DNA of 64,000 nt, taken from positions 95,849,531 to 95,913,530 of the forward strand of contig CM076851.1 in NCBI GenBank assembly GCA_039519185.1. The letters run 5' to 3'. Below are positions 44,837 through 56,040 of this stretch, piece by piece (position 1 is the first letter of the stretch; each line of letters opens with the position of its first letter). Both the position numbers and the translations under genes were made by a program. The stretch comes from Astragalus membranaceus (lineage: Eukaryota; Streptophyta; Magnoliopsida; Fabales; Fabaceae). A model generated the notes under the pieces. That model did no database searches and was not told where the DNA came from. It saw nothing but the letters and a program-made list of their open reading frames with translations.

Positions 44837-46286
44837 TCAGTTGTCTTCCTTTTCGGTAGATTCACTGTCGTTATCTTTTGCCGCTTTGGCCGCCTCGCCG
44901 GTTGGGGCCTTACCCTTCCTAGGGGACCTGGACCTTCTCGCAGGGGATCGGGGTCTTTTGCGTGAGCTACTTGGTTCTCCTTCCTTCTTTACATATTGCA
45001 AGAGTTTCCCTTTCTGAATCATTTCCTCAATATCGTCTTTAAGAGCTCGGCAACCATTGGTGTCATGGCCTCCGCTTCGGTGATAGCGGCACCATTTTTT
45101 CGAGGGATTCTGGCTTTCCCGTAGTACCAGAGGCTCTGGTCTCTTGACATTCTTAAATTCAGTGTTAGCACATTCAGCCAAGATCTTAGCCTGAGATGCG
45201 TTGAGGGGGGTGCCTTCGACGAACCTGCGGGGTCGTGCCTCACGATGCCCACCTCCTGTTTCTTTTCGCTGTCGGTTTTCTCGAGCGTCCCTCTTGTCGT
45301 CGCCGACCTTAGCTGCCTCTCGGTAAGCCATATCGTCCTCTTCATAGTCCATGTACTTTTGTGACCTTTGAAGGAATTCACCCAAGTTCCTGGGTTTGTT
45401 GATCCCTACGTCAATTTGGAAAAGACTTCCCTTTCTTAGGCCATCTTTCATCCAAAATAACATTTGTTTGTCTTCCAAATTTCGAATACATTAAGCCTCC
45501 TTATTGACACGCTCTATGCATTCTCTTAGTGTCTCGTCGTCACGCTGCCTGACGGCCCTCAGCACCTCTTCTGACTTGGGCTTCAGCCGGGAGGCAGTGA
45601 AACGAGCTGTGAACATTCTTGCCAGCTGACTCCAAGAGGAGATGGAGTTTGGCTTTAGCTCTTGAAACCACTCTAATGTGGAGTTTTCAAGAGTGAGGAG
45701 AAAATTTTACAGTGAACAGGCTCTCTGGCGCCTCTATAGCGAATCATCAGGGAGAAGTGTGCCAGATGGCGGTCTGGGTCTCCAGTCCCGTCATACATCT
45801 TGAGCGCTGGCATTGGGAGTCGTCGGGCCAATAAGTACCATCTGGTGGTGATGGAGGAGTCTCTGGGGGTGAGTCTGCCCCTCTACACTTGTGTCGCCGA
45901 GGTGGAGAGCGATCCACGTGCCTTCGCCTTAGGGGGGAACGATGGACGTGATGTCTTCGAGGGGGTGACTGTTGGTGCCTTGAAACCATGGTTGTTTGAG
46001 GAGGTGTTCCCCAGTAAGGCGGAGGCTGCTCAGGCATGGAAGCCACACGCCTTTCAATTTGCCTTAGGCGTGCTTCCTGCTGCAGCATGGTTTGAGTGCG
46101 ATTGCACAGGAGATCCAGGAGTTGGTTCACGTTCGGAGGTTGGGCAGGCTCCTGAGGGGAGTTTGTGTGCGGGATCTGGATGGGACCCTCGTCGGGCTGG
46201 CTGGCGACATTGCCCTCAGGAGTGCCCTCTGACTGGGGTGCGGGCACAGCAATGTTTCGAATCCGGGGTCTACCTCTGGGTGCCAT
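44837..46286 (-). pseudogene. Retand A gag, with a 232-bp deletion
   Basis: It starts at ATG 46286 (MAPRGRPRIRNIAVPAPQSE), with a Pro/Arg-rich N-terminus. Near 45808 it lacks 232 bp that the second copy (58533-58770) retains, removing an Arg/Ser-rich stretch. The capsid part follows. The nucleocapsid part (45478 down) has CRYHRSGGHDTNGC and a basic SPARRSRSPRKGK tail. A stop (TAA, about 45491-45493) is shared with the other copy. Confidence 0.8.
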
Positions 46287-46338
46287 GGGAAAGCAGGAGG
46301 AAGTTCAACAAAGTAGAGATGATGTGAAAGATAAATAT

Positions 46339-46356
46339 CTCCCATTGTGGTCGCCA
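46339..46356 (-). other. Primer binding site of Retand A
   Basis: The minus strand reads TGGCGACCACAATGGGAG, one base after the LTR end (…CAGAACA). The TGGCGAC start fits the tRNA-Arg-type sites of Tat elements, but I cannot name the exact tRNA. Confidence 0.55.
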
Positions 46357-46357
46357 A

Positions 46358-46830
46358 TGTTCTGTACCTTGCAGTGTTGGGATGACTGCAGTTGGTAGGT
46401 CACCTGCTGCCTGGCCAGAGGTAAATGCGAGCCCAATGTACATTGAACTGTTGGGAGGACTGCAGTTGGTAGGTCACCTGCTGCCTGGCCAGAGGTAAAT
46501 GCAAGCCCGGGAGGGGTACCTGCGAAGCCACTCCGACGCTCAAGTCAGTATTGAGAATAGGTGAGTGATTTAGCTAGAAATAAGAATCTACCTCTTTGTG
46601 GCAATGTGAGCCAGTATTTATAGGGAGTCGTGCCCATTATGAGCCGTCGGATTGATAGAGTTGATCTGAGTCATCCAAGTATGAGAGTCATAATTGGGCT
46701 TGCATATTGTGGATGTGGATCAATAGTGATTGGGTCAATCCATGTTCAATTGCTGAATGAGCCTCTTGGTTCAGTCCAGAACAGATCTTATGAATTTCAA
46801 TTATAATAGTTTAGTTAGTAGTTACGGCAC
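46358..46830 (-). repeat. 5' LTR of Retand A (right boundary uncertain)
   Basis: The LTR end next to the PBS is clear. U5 carries a ~77-bp tandem duplication (GACTGCAGTTGGTAGGTCACC at 46382 and 46457). A minus-strand TATA box (TATAAATA) lies at 46615-46622. The outer edge may be near GCCGTAACTAC at about 46829; the next ~45 bases resemble a hAT MITE end. Confidence 0.5.
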
Positions 46831-48300
46831 CCCAATATTTTGGACAAGCTCCAGACATCGGTTTCCGAATTCGAACCCATGTGTGACCGGTGGTAGTGTT
46901 TGTCCGTAGGAAATTCTGTTTTGAGGGATCCACCAACTCCCTGGGTTCGATAAGGAGGAATCCTAATCACCATTTTTAGCTAGACATGGGGAATATTTTT
47001 GATACAATAATTAAATTAAAAATGATAGTATATAATTAACCAAAACCTTAGACAATCCACTATTTATTCTCAACTTTGTGATCGATCTCTTTCTTTCATT
47101 TCACCAAAAAAATCTCCTTCTTTCTCTTATCTGGAACTTGGGACTATTCCTAAAAGGGGGCATGTCATCACTCTCCAATAATACTTTGGAGAATCTACAT
47201 CCAACGACATAAATTACTTTAAAAAATATAGCCGTTGCTTCTGAATATCCCCTTTTTCTGCTGAAAGTAGGCAAGAACATGGTCTCCGGGAGAAGAAATA
47301 CATAACCAAGATATTATAACCAAGATATTATATACAAAAGCTATTCTTTATGAATAAGATATTCAGTGTCCTTTGTCTGTCTACTAAAATATTGACAAAT
47401 GCCAATAAAAAAATATTGACGATTAACAAAATAAGTATTTTATATATTCTAACTAGTATTCGGTGTCCTTTTGTCTTTTTTATATATTCTAACTAGTATT
47501 ATACGGGGGCATACGCACGGGTGATACTGTATTTGTTATAATTTGCTATAAAACTATAAATATGTTGAAAGTTGCAAAATGTAATAAAAGAAAAAGGAAA
47601 AGCCTGATAAAAGGCTATATTTTCAAATTTATTAAAATAGTTCTGTTGGAAAAAGTAAAAAAAAAAGTCAGTATCTTCTTATAATATTAATAATGGAGTA
47701 AAATTGAAGAAAAAGGGAAATGAGATTTAAGGTAAAATATGCACCCCGGTTGCCTCTCTCGTTGCCACTCCCGTTGTCGATCCCATTGTCAGTCTCTCGT
47801 TGCCGCTCTCGTTGTCATGTGTTTACTCTATTTTTTTCTATATGATTTAATCTTAATTTAATCATTTTCACTTAATTATAAAATCATTATTTTGTCATTT
47901 TTAGTAGTGGTTAAAGTTTTTGTTACAATTCTTAGTGGTTAAATTGATTAATTTTAGTAGTTTGAGTAGATTATAAAAATAGTTTTAAAAAAATTTTAGT
48001 AAAAAAAAACTGACAAAAAAGTTAATTTTTTTGGAAAAAAACTGACCCACGTCAGCGCGTCAGTCTGTTTTTGTTTTGAAGCTGCAAAAGCTGTTTTTTG
48101 TCTTTTTGCGGGACATTTACTATTTTGCCCCCAATTTGTGACAAATGACAAAATTTTAAGATGTCTAAAAATGTCATTTTCCTAGCATTCGATTAAAACA
48201 TTGAGAGTTTTTTTATATTTGTTAAACTAGTTTTAATAGAATTCTTTGGATATCCAACAAAAAAAATAATGTTTTAGATAATTAGGTATTATATTAGGAA
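46831..48300. other. AT-rich non-coding DNA, copy 1
   Basis: I see no gene. Short repeats include TATATATTCTAACTAGTATT at about 47443 and 47481, and degenerate GTTGCC/CTCGTTG units at 47750-47815. At 47493-47520 the minus strand reads CACCCGTGCGTATG..., then ATACTAGT, resembling a Helitron 3' end (hairpin shortly before CTAG). The homologous stretch in copy 2 (60460-60490) has a complete CGTGC-loop-GCACG hairpin. Confidence 0.45.
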
Positions 48301-48389
48301 CTTACAGTGAGCTTGAACTCCTTCTAAGCTTCCACTAGGATCAATGAAGTTCAGGTGCTCGCAAACTTCATATTAGAAATACCTTCAGC

Positions 48390-48700
48390 GGACCCAACAC
48401 CCTCCAAAGAGCTGACAGTCGACAAATCATCAAACAAACGAGGAAGCGGAGCAGGCGTGACACTGGAGGGTCCGGACAGAACCATGCTATAGCTCTCCCT
48501 TCGGTTTGCTTTCAAGGCAAGCAACAATGAGGCGAAAGCTAGGAGTGAAGGCATTACAAGTCCACAACGACTCACAGTTGATTGTCAGACAAGTGCATGA
48601 CGAATTTCTAACTCTGAGCCTGCAACTGACTAAGTATCGTGACAAGGTAAAATCTCTTGAAAAACGCACGTGACCAGGGAACAAAACGCCTGAGTTGACA
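48390..48700 (+). pseudogene. Tat-type RNase H remnant (element E, copy 1)
   Basis: Scattered over broken frames the plus strand encodes SSNKRGSGAGVTLEGPDRTM and LGVKALQVHNDSQLIVRQVH, then LTKYRDKVKSL, matching the second RNase H of Tat elements. The left part of the element (gag to RT) is missing; the boundary is near 48300. Confidence 0.65.
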
Positions 48701-48984
48701 TCCTATCCAAGCTGGCTAGCACTAAGAAGCCAGGATAAAACTAATCTGTCATTTAAGAAACATTGGCACGACCAAGTATCAAGACCGCCATCTATGCTCA
48801 TCCTGTCTGAGGTCACACCAGAGCCCTGGATGAAAGAACTATCTGATTACCTTGAGCACGACCGACTCCCACAAGACAGTGGCAGTGCGGTCAGAAACAA
48901 AAAATTCTCAGCCCGTTACTTGATGCTCGACAAATGTATGTACATATGAGGATTTTCCACACAACTGCTAAGGTGTCTCACAAA

Positions 48985-50025
48985 GAACTATGTCGGATGG
49001 GTTCTCAGAGATTTTCATGACGGATCATGTGGAAGACACATCAGAGAAAGATATTTGGCAACCAAGATCCTACGAGCCGGCTACTATTGGCCTAAAGTGA
49101 ACATGGATAGTACCGATTATGTGCGGCGCTGTGACAAATGCCAACGATTCCCCAACATACCACAGGCTCCACCCTCAGACCTCCAATCCATTTTATGTCC
49201 ATGGTCATTCCATATGTGGGGTGCAGACATCTTGGGACCATTCCACTCCGCTCCCAGTCGGGTTAAATTCCTCACCGTTGCCATAGATTACTTCACTAAT
49301 TTGGTCGAGGTCGAACTAGTTGTGATCATCTCCGTCGAAAGAGTTCCACGCTTTTATTGGAAAAAGATCATTTGTCGTTTCGGCCTACCATCTACCATCA
49401 TCACCAACAATGGCACACAATTCACCAGCAACTCAGTGGCGGATCTATGTTTCGTGTGTGGAATAACACAAGTATTCACTTTGGTCGAGCACCCTCAAAC
49501 TAATGGACTCGCTGAGGCCACCAAAAAAGTCATCCTCAACTGATTGAAGAAGAAAATAGATGATGCCAAGGGCATCAGGGCTGAAGAACTCCCCTTGATA
49601 TTATGGTCATATCAGACGACCCCACACTCCACAGCTCAAGAAACGCCTTTCCAGCTGGATTTCAGCACAGACGCCATGATCCCTATAGAAATCTTTGAAC
49701 CAAGCCCACGAAGAATTTTATCCGACGAGGAAAACAACGACCTCAATTTGCGGACAAACCTTGACCTGCTAAATGAATGTCGAGCATTGGCTAAAATAAA
49801 ATAAGCGACGTTCAAAGGAAGGGCCACCCAAAAGTACAACACAAAGGTTGTCCCCAGAAAATTCAAAGCAGGCGACCTTGTAATTCGTAAAACAACAAGA
49901 GTAAGATAAGTCGGAAAATTATCCCCCAACAGGGAGGGACCATTTCCTGTTCGAAAAGTTGTTGGAAAAGGAGCACTCAAGTTAGAGTACCTGGACGACC
50001 AAGATGTGTCTCTCGATCGTTAAAC
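48985..50025 (+). pseudogene. Tat-type integrase remnant (element E, copy 1)
   Basis: The plus strand encodes the zinc region (LRAGYYWPK, VRRCDKCQRF), WGADILGPFHSAP, IITNNGTQFTSN (Asn where the catalytic Asp is expected) and HPQTNGLAEATKK. The frame continues after a TGA at 49541-49543 (LPLILWSYQTTPHSTAQETP) and a TAA at 49802-49804 (KAGDLVIRKT). The Asp-to-Asn change and the stops show it is dead. The stops at 49541 and 49802 are shared with copy 2. Confidence 0.8.
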
Positions 50026-50259
50026 GCAACAAACCTGCGCCACTACTTCATCTAAGAACAATGTAAATATCTTTCAATGACGAATGAAATTTCAGGGAAT
50101 CTACTTCATACAGGCGGATCTCAATAGCAAGTGTCAACAGTCCCAGGGGCCTAACCCAGATAATTCTTCTCCACTGTTGACGGACAACTAAATGAGTACC
50201 AAACAACACCTCTCTGCTGATGAGTAGAACCAACGAGAAAACAACAAAGACACACTCAA

Positions 50260-50530
50260 GCCTGGGCAGCGATTCGGTTTTCCTTTTTCGTTCTTGGGCG
50301 ATATGTGGGTTTCCCCTGATCTAATTCAGGAGGGGGTCAAGGTGAAGAGCCTTGCCCATCCTCGAGCAACGACTCGGTTTTTCCTCTTCGTCCTAGGGCG
50401 GTACGTTGGGTTTTCCTTGATCTAATTTAGGAGGGGGTCAAGGTGAAGAGCCTTGGCTGACTACCGAGCAATTAACTGAGTCTTTCCTCTCCGTCCTAGG
50501 GCAATATGCTGGGTTACCCCTGATCCAATT
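50260..50530 (+). repeat. Three ~101-bp tandem units in the 3' UTR of element E
   Basis: Units start near GGGCAGCGATTCGG (50263), GAGCAACGACTCGG and GAGCAATTAACTGAG. Each contains a TCCTAGGGC(G/A) core, TCTAATT(C/T)AGGAGGGGGTCAAGG and GAGCCTTG. This is again a tandem repeat between integrase and 3' LTR. Confidence 0.8.
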
Positions 50531-52001
50531 CAGGAAAGGATCAAGTCAAATAACTCGGCACACCCCCTCAGTTCAACATGCACAATGGCGATAAGATCCG
50601 GAAAAAAGGAGAACGGGGGAACCATCAATCTCAAAATTACATTATAGTAATACATGTACAACGCCAAAGCCCAGATGGGCTGAAACAAACAAACAAAAGG
50701 CACAAATGCAAACAGAAGAATCTGAAGCACTCCTTATGGCTACCAAAGCCAAACAATCGAGAGAAGAACTAATGGTTTCACCATCATTTGGGGAAGATAC
50801 GTGTCTCAAAGTGACAGCCAAGAAGACATCAGAAACATTCTCCTTGACAGCGATGAAGATGCAAGTTTGGAGACATGCCAGAAGATGATGAACATCGTCA
50901 CAACACACATAGAAACAGTCGAGCCGCATTACAAATATTGGTCGACACAACCTGCTGTGGAATCACTCGGCAAAAGAGAAAATCGAGACGGTCGGGGGAA
51001 TAGGCAAAGCCAAACCATAGTCCACATCTGCCCAGAAATAGCAACATAAAGATGCTGCTAAAAAGCTGGGAGAAAGGACAAATGCCCCCACAGACCGGTT
51101 CTCAAATTTGATGGTGCCTGCAGAGGAAGAAGACGACCATTAGGTACTACAAACGACCCTAACCGAGGTCATGAGAGAAGGATAACATAACCGCAAGAGA
51201 ACCCCCATCGACCAGCGGCAAGCACTTCACTGCAATCAAAGGAGCACCAAGGAAAGAACAAGTACAACATGAAAGAGTGAGGATAGCCCTATTTATACAC
51301 AAGTCAATGGAGGAACAGTCAAAAAACACATTTAATCTAACAATAAATGCGCTTAGGGAAACAAAACACACCAATATTTTGACGAAGACCAGAAGGCTGG
51401 TGCAATCCTCATATATAAAGATGACGGTTGGTCAAGCGACAATAAATGACCAAGAATTGGGGTCCTCCAACGCGTCTGGCCACCCTGAAGGGCTTTGAGC
51501 ACCTTCGTCCTGAAGGGCTCAGAGCTCGAAGGGCTGTGACTGGGTGTTCGGAAAATGCCGACTTGGGCTCTAAAAGACCGAGAAGGGCTTCAAAAAACCG
51601 ATAAAGGCTTCAGAAGACCGAGAAGGGCTCCAAACCCCCTTGAGGAACACTCTTCCTAAGCACGGAATGGGAAGACGAGTAGTACAATCGCAGCCAGAGG
51701 AGGTTCGAATAGTACTGAAGCAGGCTCTGTACCGCATGCTCCGCTATACAGACCATGCACAAACCAGAACGCGTCCACGTAGAAAACAAACGAAGAGGAT
51801 GGGGTAGTTGGGTATTGGCTCGTACTGAAGTAGTTGCCGCACGACTACCTCGGTGGCAGGCGCAGAGCAGACACATGAGGGGTATTCCTGTGGTATATTA
51901 CACCCTCGGACTCCCATTGTATTATAAATAGCTCACACTATTGTTGTATCAGGGACTTTGGTTCACGTATTTTGCGAGGTCTCCCTTAGGAATGCTATAT
52001 C
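50531..52001 (+). other. 3' region and probable LTR of element E
   Basis: No coding sequence. At 51480-51640 there are ~22-bp repeats of the type AGACCGAGAAGGGCTTCAAAA. A plus-strand TATA box (TATAAATA, 51923-51930) lies ~80 bp before the hAT MITE, which suggests the 3' LTR of element E spans this region. I cannot fix its start or end. Confidence 0.4.
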
Positions 52002-52009
52002 CTTAAGGG

Positions 52010-52350
52010 CAGTGGCGGAGCTTGCCCAAAATATTGGGGGGTGCCGCAACTACTAACTAAAAAAAAACCATCACATTTTACCATACCATTCATTATTTAA
52101 TAATATATCTTTCATAACTCTACTAATTTATCTTTCCAAATGTTATTAATGAAGGTTAATTTGGTAAACTAACTCACAATTTCTCTACTAAAAAAGAAAT
52201 TTTATTTTTTCTAGGGGTACCATGGTATTCTTCCTCTCCCACCATGCTTCGCTACTGATGTCGTTTTAGGGTAGAAGTATAGTAAAAAAAAATTCTTTTT
52301 TTTCTGGGGGGTACCACGGCTCCCTCCCACCCTATGAAGCTCCGCCACTG
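52010..52350. mobile_element. hAT-type MITE, 341 bp
   Basis: The terminal inverted repeat is CAGTGGCGGAGCTT at the left and AAGCTCCGCCACTG at the right. An 8-bp direct repeat CTTAAGGG (52002-52009 and 52351-52358) is a perfect target duplication of hAT size. There is no transposase frame, so it is non-autonomous. Confidence 0.9.
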
Positions 52351-52399
52351 CTTAAGGGTTGCACCACCCCCGTTTTATATATACGAGAACAGGAACCAT

Positions 52400-52960
52400 A
52401 ACCACCATGTTAGAATTTGAGTTCGGGAGAATGCAACCAAGACCAAAGAAGTGTCTGTAGCATTAAAAACGTCAACAATGTCCCTATATATTCGAACCCA
52501 TGCATCAAATCCATTCGGACTTAAAGCCCCATCTCATTCTTACTAAAGACATCAGATTTAACTTCCTCCATTGACGGAGGCCTAGTGAGCATGAAATTGA
52601 CATCTTCAAAAATCAAAGGAAAGATCAGTTCTTCAATTAATTAATTAACTCATTGACAGTACAATTATTACTCGAAGTAAATAAGGACTTATAATAATTT
52701 AGAACATGTTCCTCAATATCATCTTGTGAAAGTACTCCATTGAAACTCCAATCTCGTTGTCAAACCAATCTAGTGCTCTAACATCTCTAACTACTTTCTC
52801 CACGTTTTCAATGCACCATGCTTGAGGGGGCAACCCAAAAATTTCCAACCATATACACAAATCTCTTTAAATTCTTCTTGTTCGCTCCATTTTACATTTG
52901 AAGACATTTTGATGCGAACCTCAATAGCATCAAGAGAACCTATTCTATTTAAATTAGAAT
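52400..52960 (-). pseudogene. L1-type LINE remnant (RT N-terminal region)
   Basis: The minus strand, in broken frames, encodes DDIEEHVLNYYKSLFTSSNN, then LTRPPSMEEVKSDVFSKNEM and SPNGFDAWV, like the start of plant LINE RT. Further upstream (about 52760-52940) lies a second stretch, KMSSNVKWSEQEEF and FLGCPLKHGALKTWRKL. Internal deletions are needed to place both in one element. Confidence 0.6.
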
Positions 52961-53106
52961 GAACTTTATTTTATTTTAAGATGTAATAATTATATTTTAA
53001 CTTGGACTATGTTTTAGTTTATGTTGTCATTAGAGTAGGTTTGTGTTTCTGTTTGTCTTTATGCACTTTTGGCCTAGGCACCATAGTGTGGATGGTGAGT
53101 AGCTTA

Positions 53107-53362
53107 CACTAGTGCAAAATTGACTTTAGAAAGCACAATTTAGCATCGGTTGTTTGAACAGCCGATGCTAAATGTAGGCGCGGTGGCAATTTTACAATTA
53201 AACGCAAGTTTTTAGTTTTCGCGCCTACATTTAGCATCGGTTGTTTAAACAACCGATGCCAAATATGTTTGAGACACACATTTAGCATTGGGTGTTTAAA
53301 CAACCGGTGCTAAATGAACACATTTAGCATCGGTTGTTTAAACACCCGATGCTAAATGTCCC
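53107..53362 (+). repeat. Left CACTA terminus with four nested palindromes
   Basis: Four palindromes built on TTTAGCATCGG-TTGTTTAAACAA-CCGATGCTAAA occur at about 53143, 53228, 53280 and 53320, three with the core GTTTAAAC. The first and second are also enclosed by a larger inverted pair (GTAGGCGCG and CGCGCCTAC, 53175-53226). Subterminal repeats bound by the transposition proteins are a known feature of CACTA elements; the palindromic form is what I see here. Confidence 0.8.
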
Positions 53363-54107
53363 TTTTTATTTTTTCCCAATTTTTCCATCGCATATCTCGC
53401 GTTCGTTCTCAACTCTCTCACTCTCTGTAACGATCTCTTCACTCTCTGAACTCTCTCCCACTCTCTGAACTCTCTCACTCTCTGAACTCTCTCCCTCTCT
53501 GAAGATCCCTCGCATATTCGTCACCATTCGTTGAAGCTCCTATCCCTCTTCCTCTCGCACTCACAAATACCGAAACCCTAGCCTCACAAATCGAAAACAC
53601 AAACTCTCCCGTTCATCGTTCTCAACTCTCTCGTTCTCGGCCCTCTTCCTCGCGAAACCCAGAAATTAAATCAAAAACTTTGAAGAGAAAGAAAGGAGAA
53701 GAACGCTGAAGATCAACATCGTCACTGTTTGGATCTATTGGATTGCCATTTTCCCTTTGTTTGATTTCCCCGTGTGTTTGGAATGGTTAGGGTTTTGGAT
53801 CTGTTGGAAGCTTGCTCGTCGATTCTTTTGCGCAAGATCGTTTGACGATTATGTTGAGGTTATTCTTCATCTACATTTTGTTTTCTCATTTTTGCATCAA
53901 ATGTTATGGGAATAGATATATTATGCATTCAGAGCTTCTTTTTTTACTTTTTGAATTTGGAAAAGGAATCAATGATGGGTACTTCTGATGCTTGGATCTG
54001 GATTTTTTGGTTTGGAATTTAGTCTGTTTTTATCGTATTTATGTAAAGGATAAAGAAAAAGATGGGGAATATTCTATTTTTAACTTTCTTCTTTTTTATT
54101 TGGAAAG
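53363..54107 (+). other. Leader-like DNA upstream of the captured exons
   Basis: A (CACTCTCTGAACTCT)n-type stretch (about 53410-53510) is followed by ACCCTAG-containing, A/G-rich and then T-rich DNA. It looks like a plant 5' UTR and first intron and may belong to the captured SMP-domain gene. I cannot assign a start codon. Confidence 0.4.
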
Positions 54108-55047
54108 GTTCATGAACGTTATGTTGAGAGGCTTCGGAGGAAGTTGCAGTTTGAGGAGAGGAAACAAGCTAATCAAAAAAGGGTAATTCTGCTGGCTATT
54201 TGATTTTAGGATAAAACTTATATCAAGTTCCTTATGTTAAGTATGTTAAGTTTAGTGAATTAAACTGGTTTAATGTATGAAAAGCAGGATAAATAGACCT
54301 TAATATAAGTTTTGTCTTTGATTTTACGGATGATTAAGTTCTGTGGTGAATGAAGAAAAAGAAACTAATAGATTCTTCTTCAAAGTTAAACCATTCCTTT
54401 AACTGTTGAAATAGATAGATTATGTTATGATGATGATTTACTAATGTGTTTTGCATGATGGCTTTTCTTGTAATTTAGGTGCTTTCTGATTCTGAAACAG
54501 TCTGGTGGTTGAACCATGCAGTTGAAAACATATGGCCAATATGTATGGAACAGATTGCTTCTTAGAAGATTTTACTTCCTAGCATACGTTGGTTCCTAGA
54601 GAAGTATAAACCTTGGACTGCTGTATGAGTCATACCCTTCAGTTTTTTAAAGCAGCATATCAGGACAGTGTCTTGTTCAATTTCTGCAACTGAAAGTTGT
54701 TGTGATTTGATTTAGATATTAGGGTGTGATCAATGCAGGTTCTGGAGTTAGGAATGAATTTTCTCACAGCTGATGATATGAGTGCAATACTTGCTGTGAA
54801 ACAAAGAAAAGATTGGGAAGTAATGCATTTAAGGATGGATAAAGGGGTCTGAGTTTTGGAGGAAAACTCAAGAATAAGATATTACTCATGCAGTTTGATT
54901 CTTACAAGTTATTATTTGTGTTAAAAAAGAACTGCAGATAGTAGTCCTACAGTTGGGAAGTTAGGAGAGAAAAGGGAATGATATAAAATTTGAATTATTT
55001 ATTTATGTCCATCCTTCTGGTAGGTCTTGGTAGGGGTGAAGTTTCTC
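54108..55047 (+). pseudogene. NTMC2T6: Captured fragment of a plant SMP/C2-domain lipid-binding protein (NTMC2 type 6-like)
   Basis: Four exon pieces keep their splice sites. Exon a, 54108-54182, encodes VHERYVERLRRKLQFEERKQ and ends at donor AGG|GTAATT. Exon b, 54479-54622, encodes VLSDSETVWWLNHAVENIWP then ICMEQIAS, a TAG, and KILLPSIRWFLEKYKPWTA. Exon c, from 54739, encodes VLELGMNFLTADDMSAILAV. Exon d, 55024-55047, encodes VLVGVKFL. These are successive parts of the N-terminus and SMP domain of NTMC2T6-type proteins (lipid transfer at ER contact sites), as I remember the family. The stop in exon b fits CAG to TAG and one Trp fits CGG to TGG. An exon of ~30 residues between b and c is missing, and the C2 domains are absent. 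Confidence 0.8.
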
Positions 55048-55501
55048 AAAACATTTTTCTGATAGTGTTGTAAATTAATTATTAGATTGGCAAACCATTT
55101 TTCTCCCCTTTCCATTTGTATGAGACTAGTAATATGAATAATGAAATGATGTGTAGGGGGTGGAGTTCCCATTCAATCAGTACTCATGGCTTACAACACA
55201 CATCTCATTTGCAACAAAAGGAGTACTCAATTACAGTGCAGGTTCTCAAGTTTCTGCATTCACAAACCAGGAAGATTCCATTGCAGGTTAGGGTTCTTTA
55301 CATTGCTTGAAATTGGCTGTCGTGGTTTTCTTAGATCTATTCTCGTCATTATGGGTATCAAGCATGCTGAGCCAGGACACACTTAGCACATGGTTGATCC
55401 TTTGCTTTCAAATTTTTAAAGTCCTACTCAGCTGAGATAATTTTTTTGTTGATTCTTTGTTACTTATACTTTTTGCTATTGATTTTGAATCCTAAATTGG
55501 T
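55048..55501 (+). other. DNA between captured fragments
   Basis: 55140-55290 contains an open stretch (GVEFPFNQYSWLTTHISFAT, then GVLNYSAGSQVSAF in one frame) that may be another exon of the unrecognised gene. Otherwise it is T-rich, intron-like DNA. Confidence 0.35.
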
Positions 55502-56040
55502 GCTGACGTTCTTGGGAAAGTTGATGGAGCCTTTGATTCAGGTTTGCTAATGACTGCATCTGTGAATGGAAGAATTTTCAGAGGAGTTTTATTTGCACCA
55601 GTAAGCTTTTCAACTTTGCTTGCATAATGTCACATTTTTGGTACTTATTGGAATCCAGAAAAAAACATCATTCCGGTAGGAGCAGATACTCCACACATGG
55701 GGAATAATAATATACAAGTCTTAGGAAAAAGGACTCGTGGAGTTGCATTAGAAGAGGGGCAACCTTATCTCATTGATTCAGGTTAGTTAAGAATGTTAAA
55801 AATCACTTTGACTTGCAAGAAATACTCAAGGATTTTTTACTTAAAATTGTAATTTTCTGCAAGAACTTCACAACAGAAGAGGAGGAGAATTACTGCTTCT
55901 GCAAAGGTTTGGGATGTTGAATCAGAACAAGAAGAACATTCACTTTCACTATCTCAGCATTCATCTCCATGTCAATCTGATCAAGAACTGACTCCAAGTC
56001 AAAAACTGAATACTTCTGTCATGGAGTTTTATTTGCACCA
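55502..56040 (+). pseudogene. Captured fragment of an unrecognised host gene
   Basis: The exon-like stretch 55502-55600 encodes 33 residues without a stop (ADVLGKVDGAFDSGLLMTAS, then VNGRIFRGVLFAP) and ends at a good donor, CCA|GTAAGC. Further open pieces are at 55670-55780 (PVGADTPHMGNNNIQVLGKR) and 55875-56037 (RRRITASAKVWDVESEQEEH and a Ser/Gln-rich tail). The last 18 bases of the first exon plus 39 bases of intron are repeated at 56023-56079. I do not recognise the protein; it looks like a plant nuclear or regulatory protein only by composition. Confidence 0.5.

Larger units (their letters stand above)
3494..46830 (-). mobile_element. Retand A: Tat-lineage Ty3/gypsy element, interrupted
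   Basis: The minus strand read from about 46830 down gives LTR (right edge uncertain), PBS, gag, aspartic protease, RT, RNase H and integrase, then a plus-strand extra gene at 3494-5354. This order, with an additional gene between integrase and 3' LTR, is established for Tat-lineage elements. The element is split by the Ogre-like element at 9033-43961. The RT reading frame on both sides of the Ogre (9032 and 43966) is the same once the duplicated AGGTC is counted once. Its own 3' LTR is not visible because the Tekay-like LTR cuts in at 3493. It is older than its insertions, with many stops and at least three frameshifts. Confidence 0.85.

Noticed and set aside
48390..50025. Plus-strand part of Retand A itself
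   Set aside because: It is in the opposite orientation, starts beyond the Retand LTR, and its integrase differs clearly from that at 5950-7053, so it is a separate Tat element.
52359..53106. A host gene exon
   Set aside because: The only protein similarity is to L1-type LINE RT on the minus strand, in broken frames.
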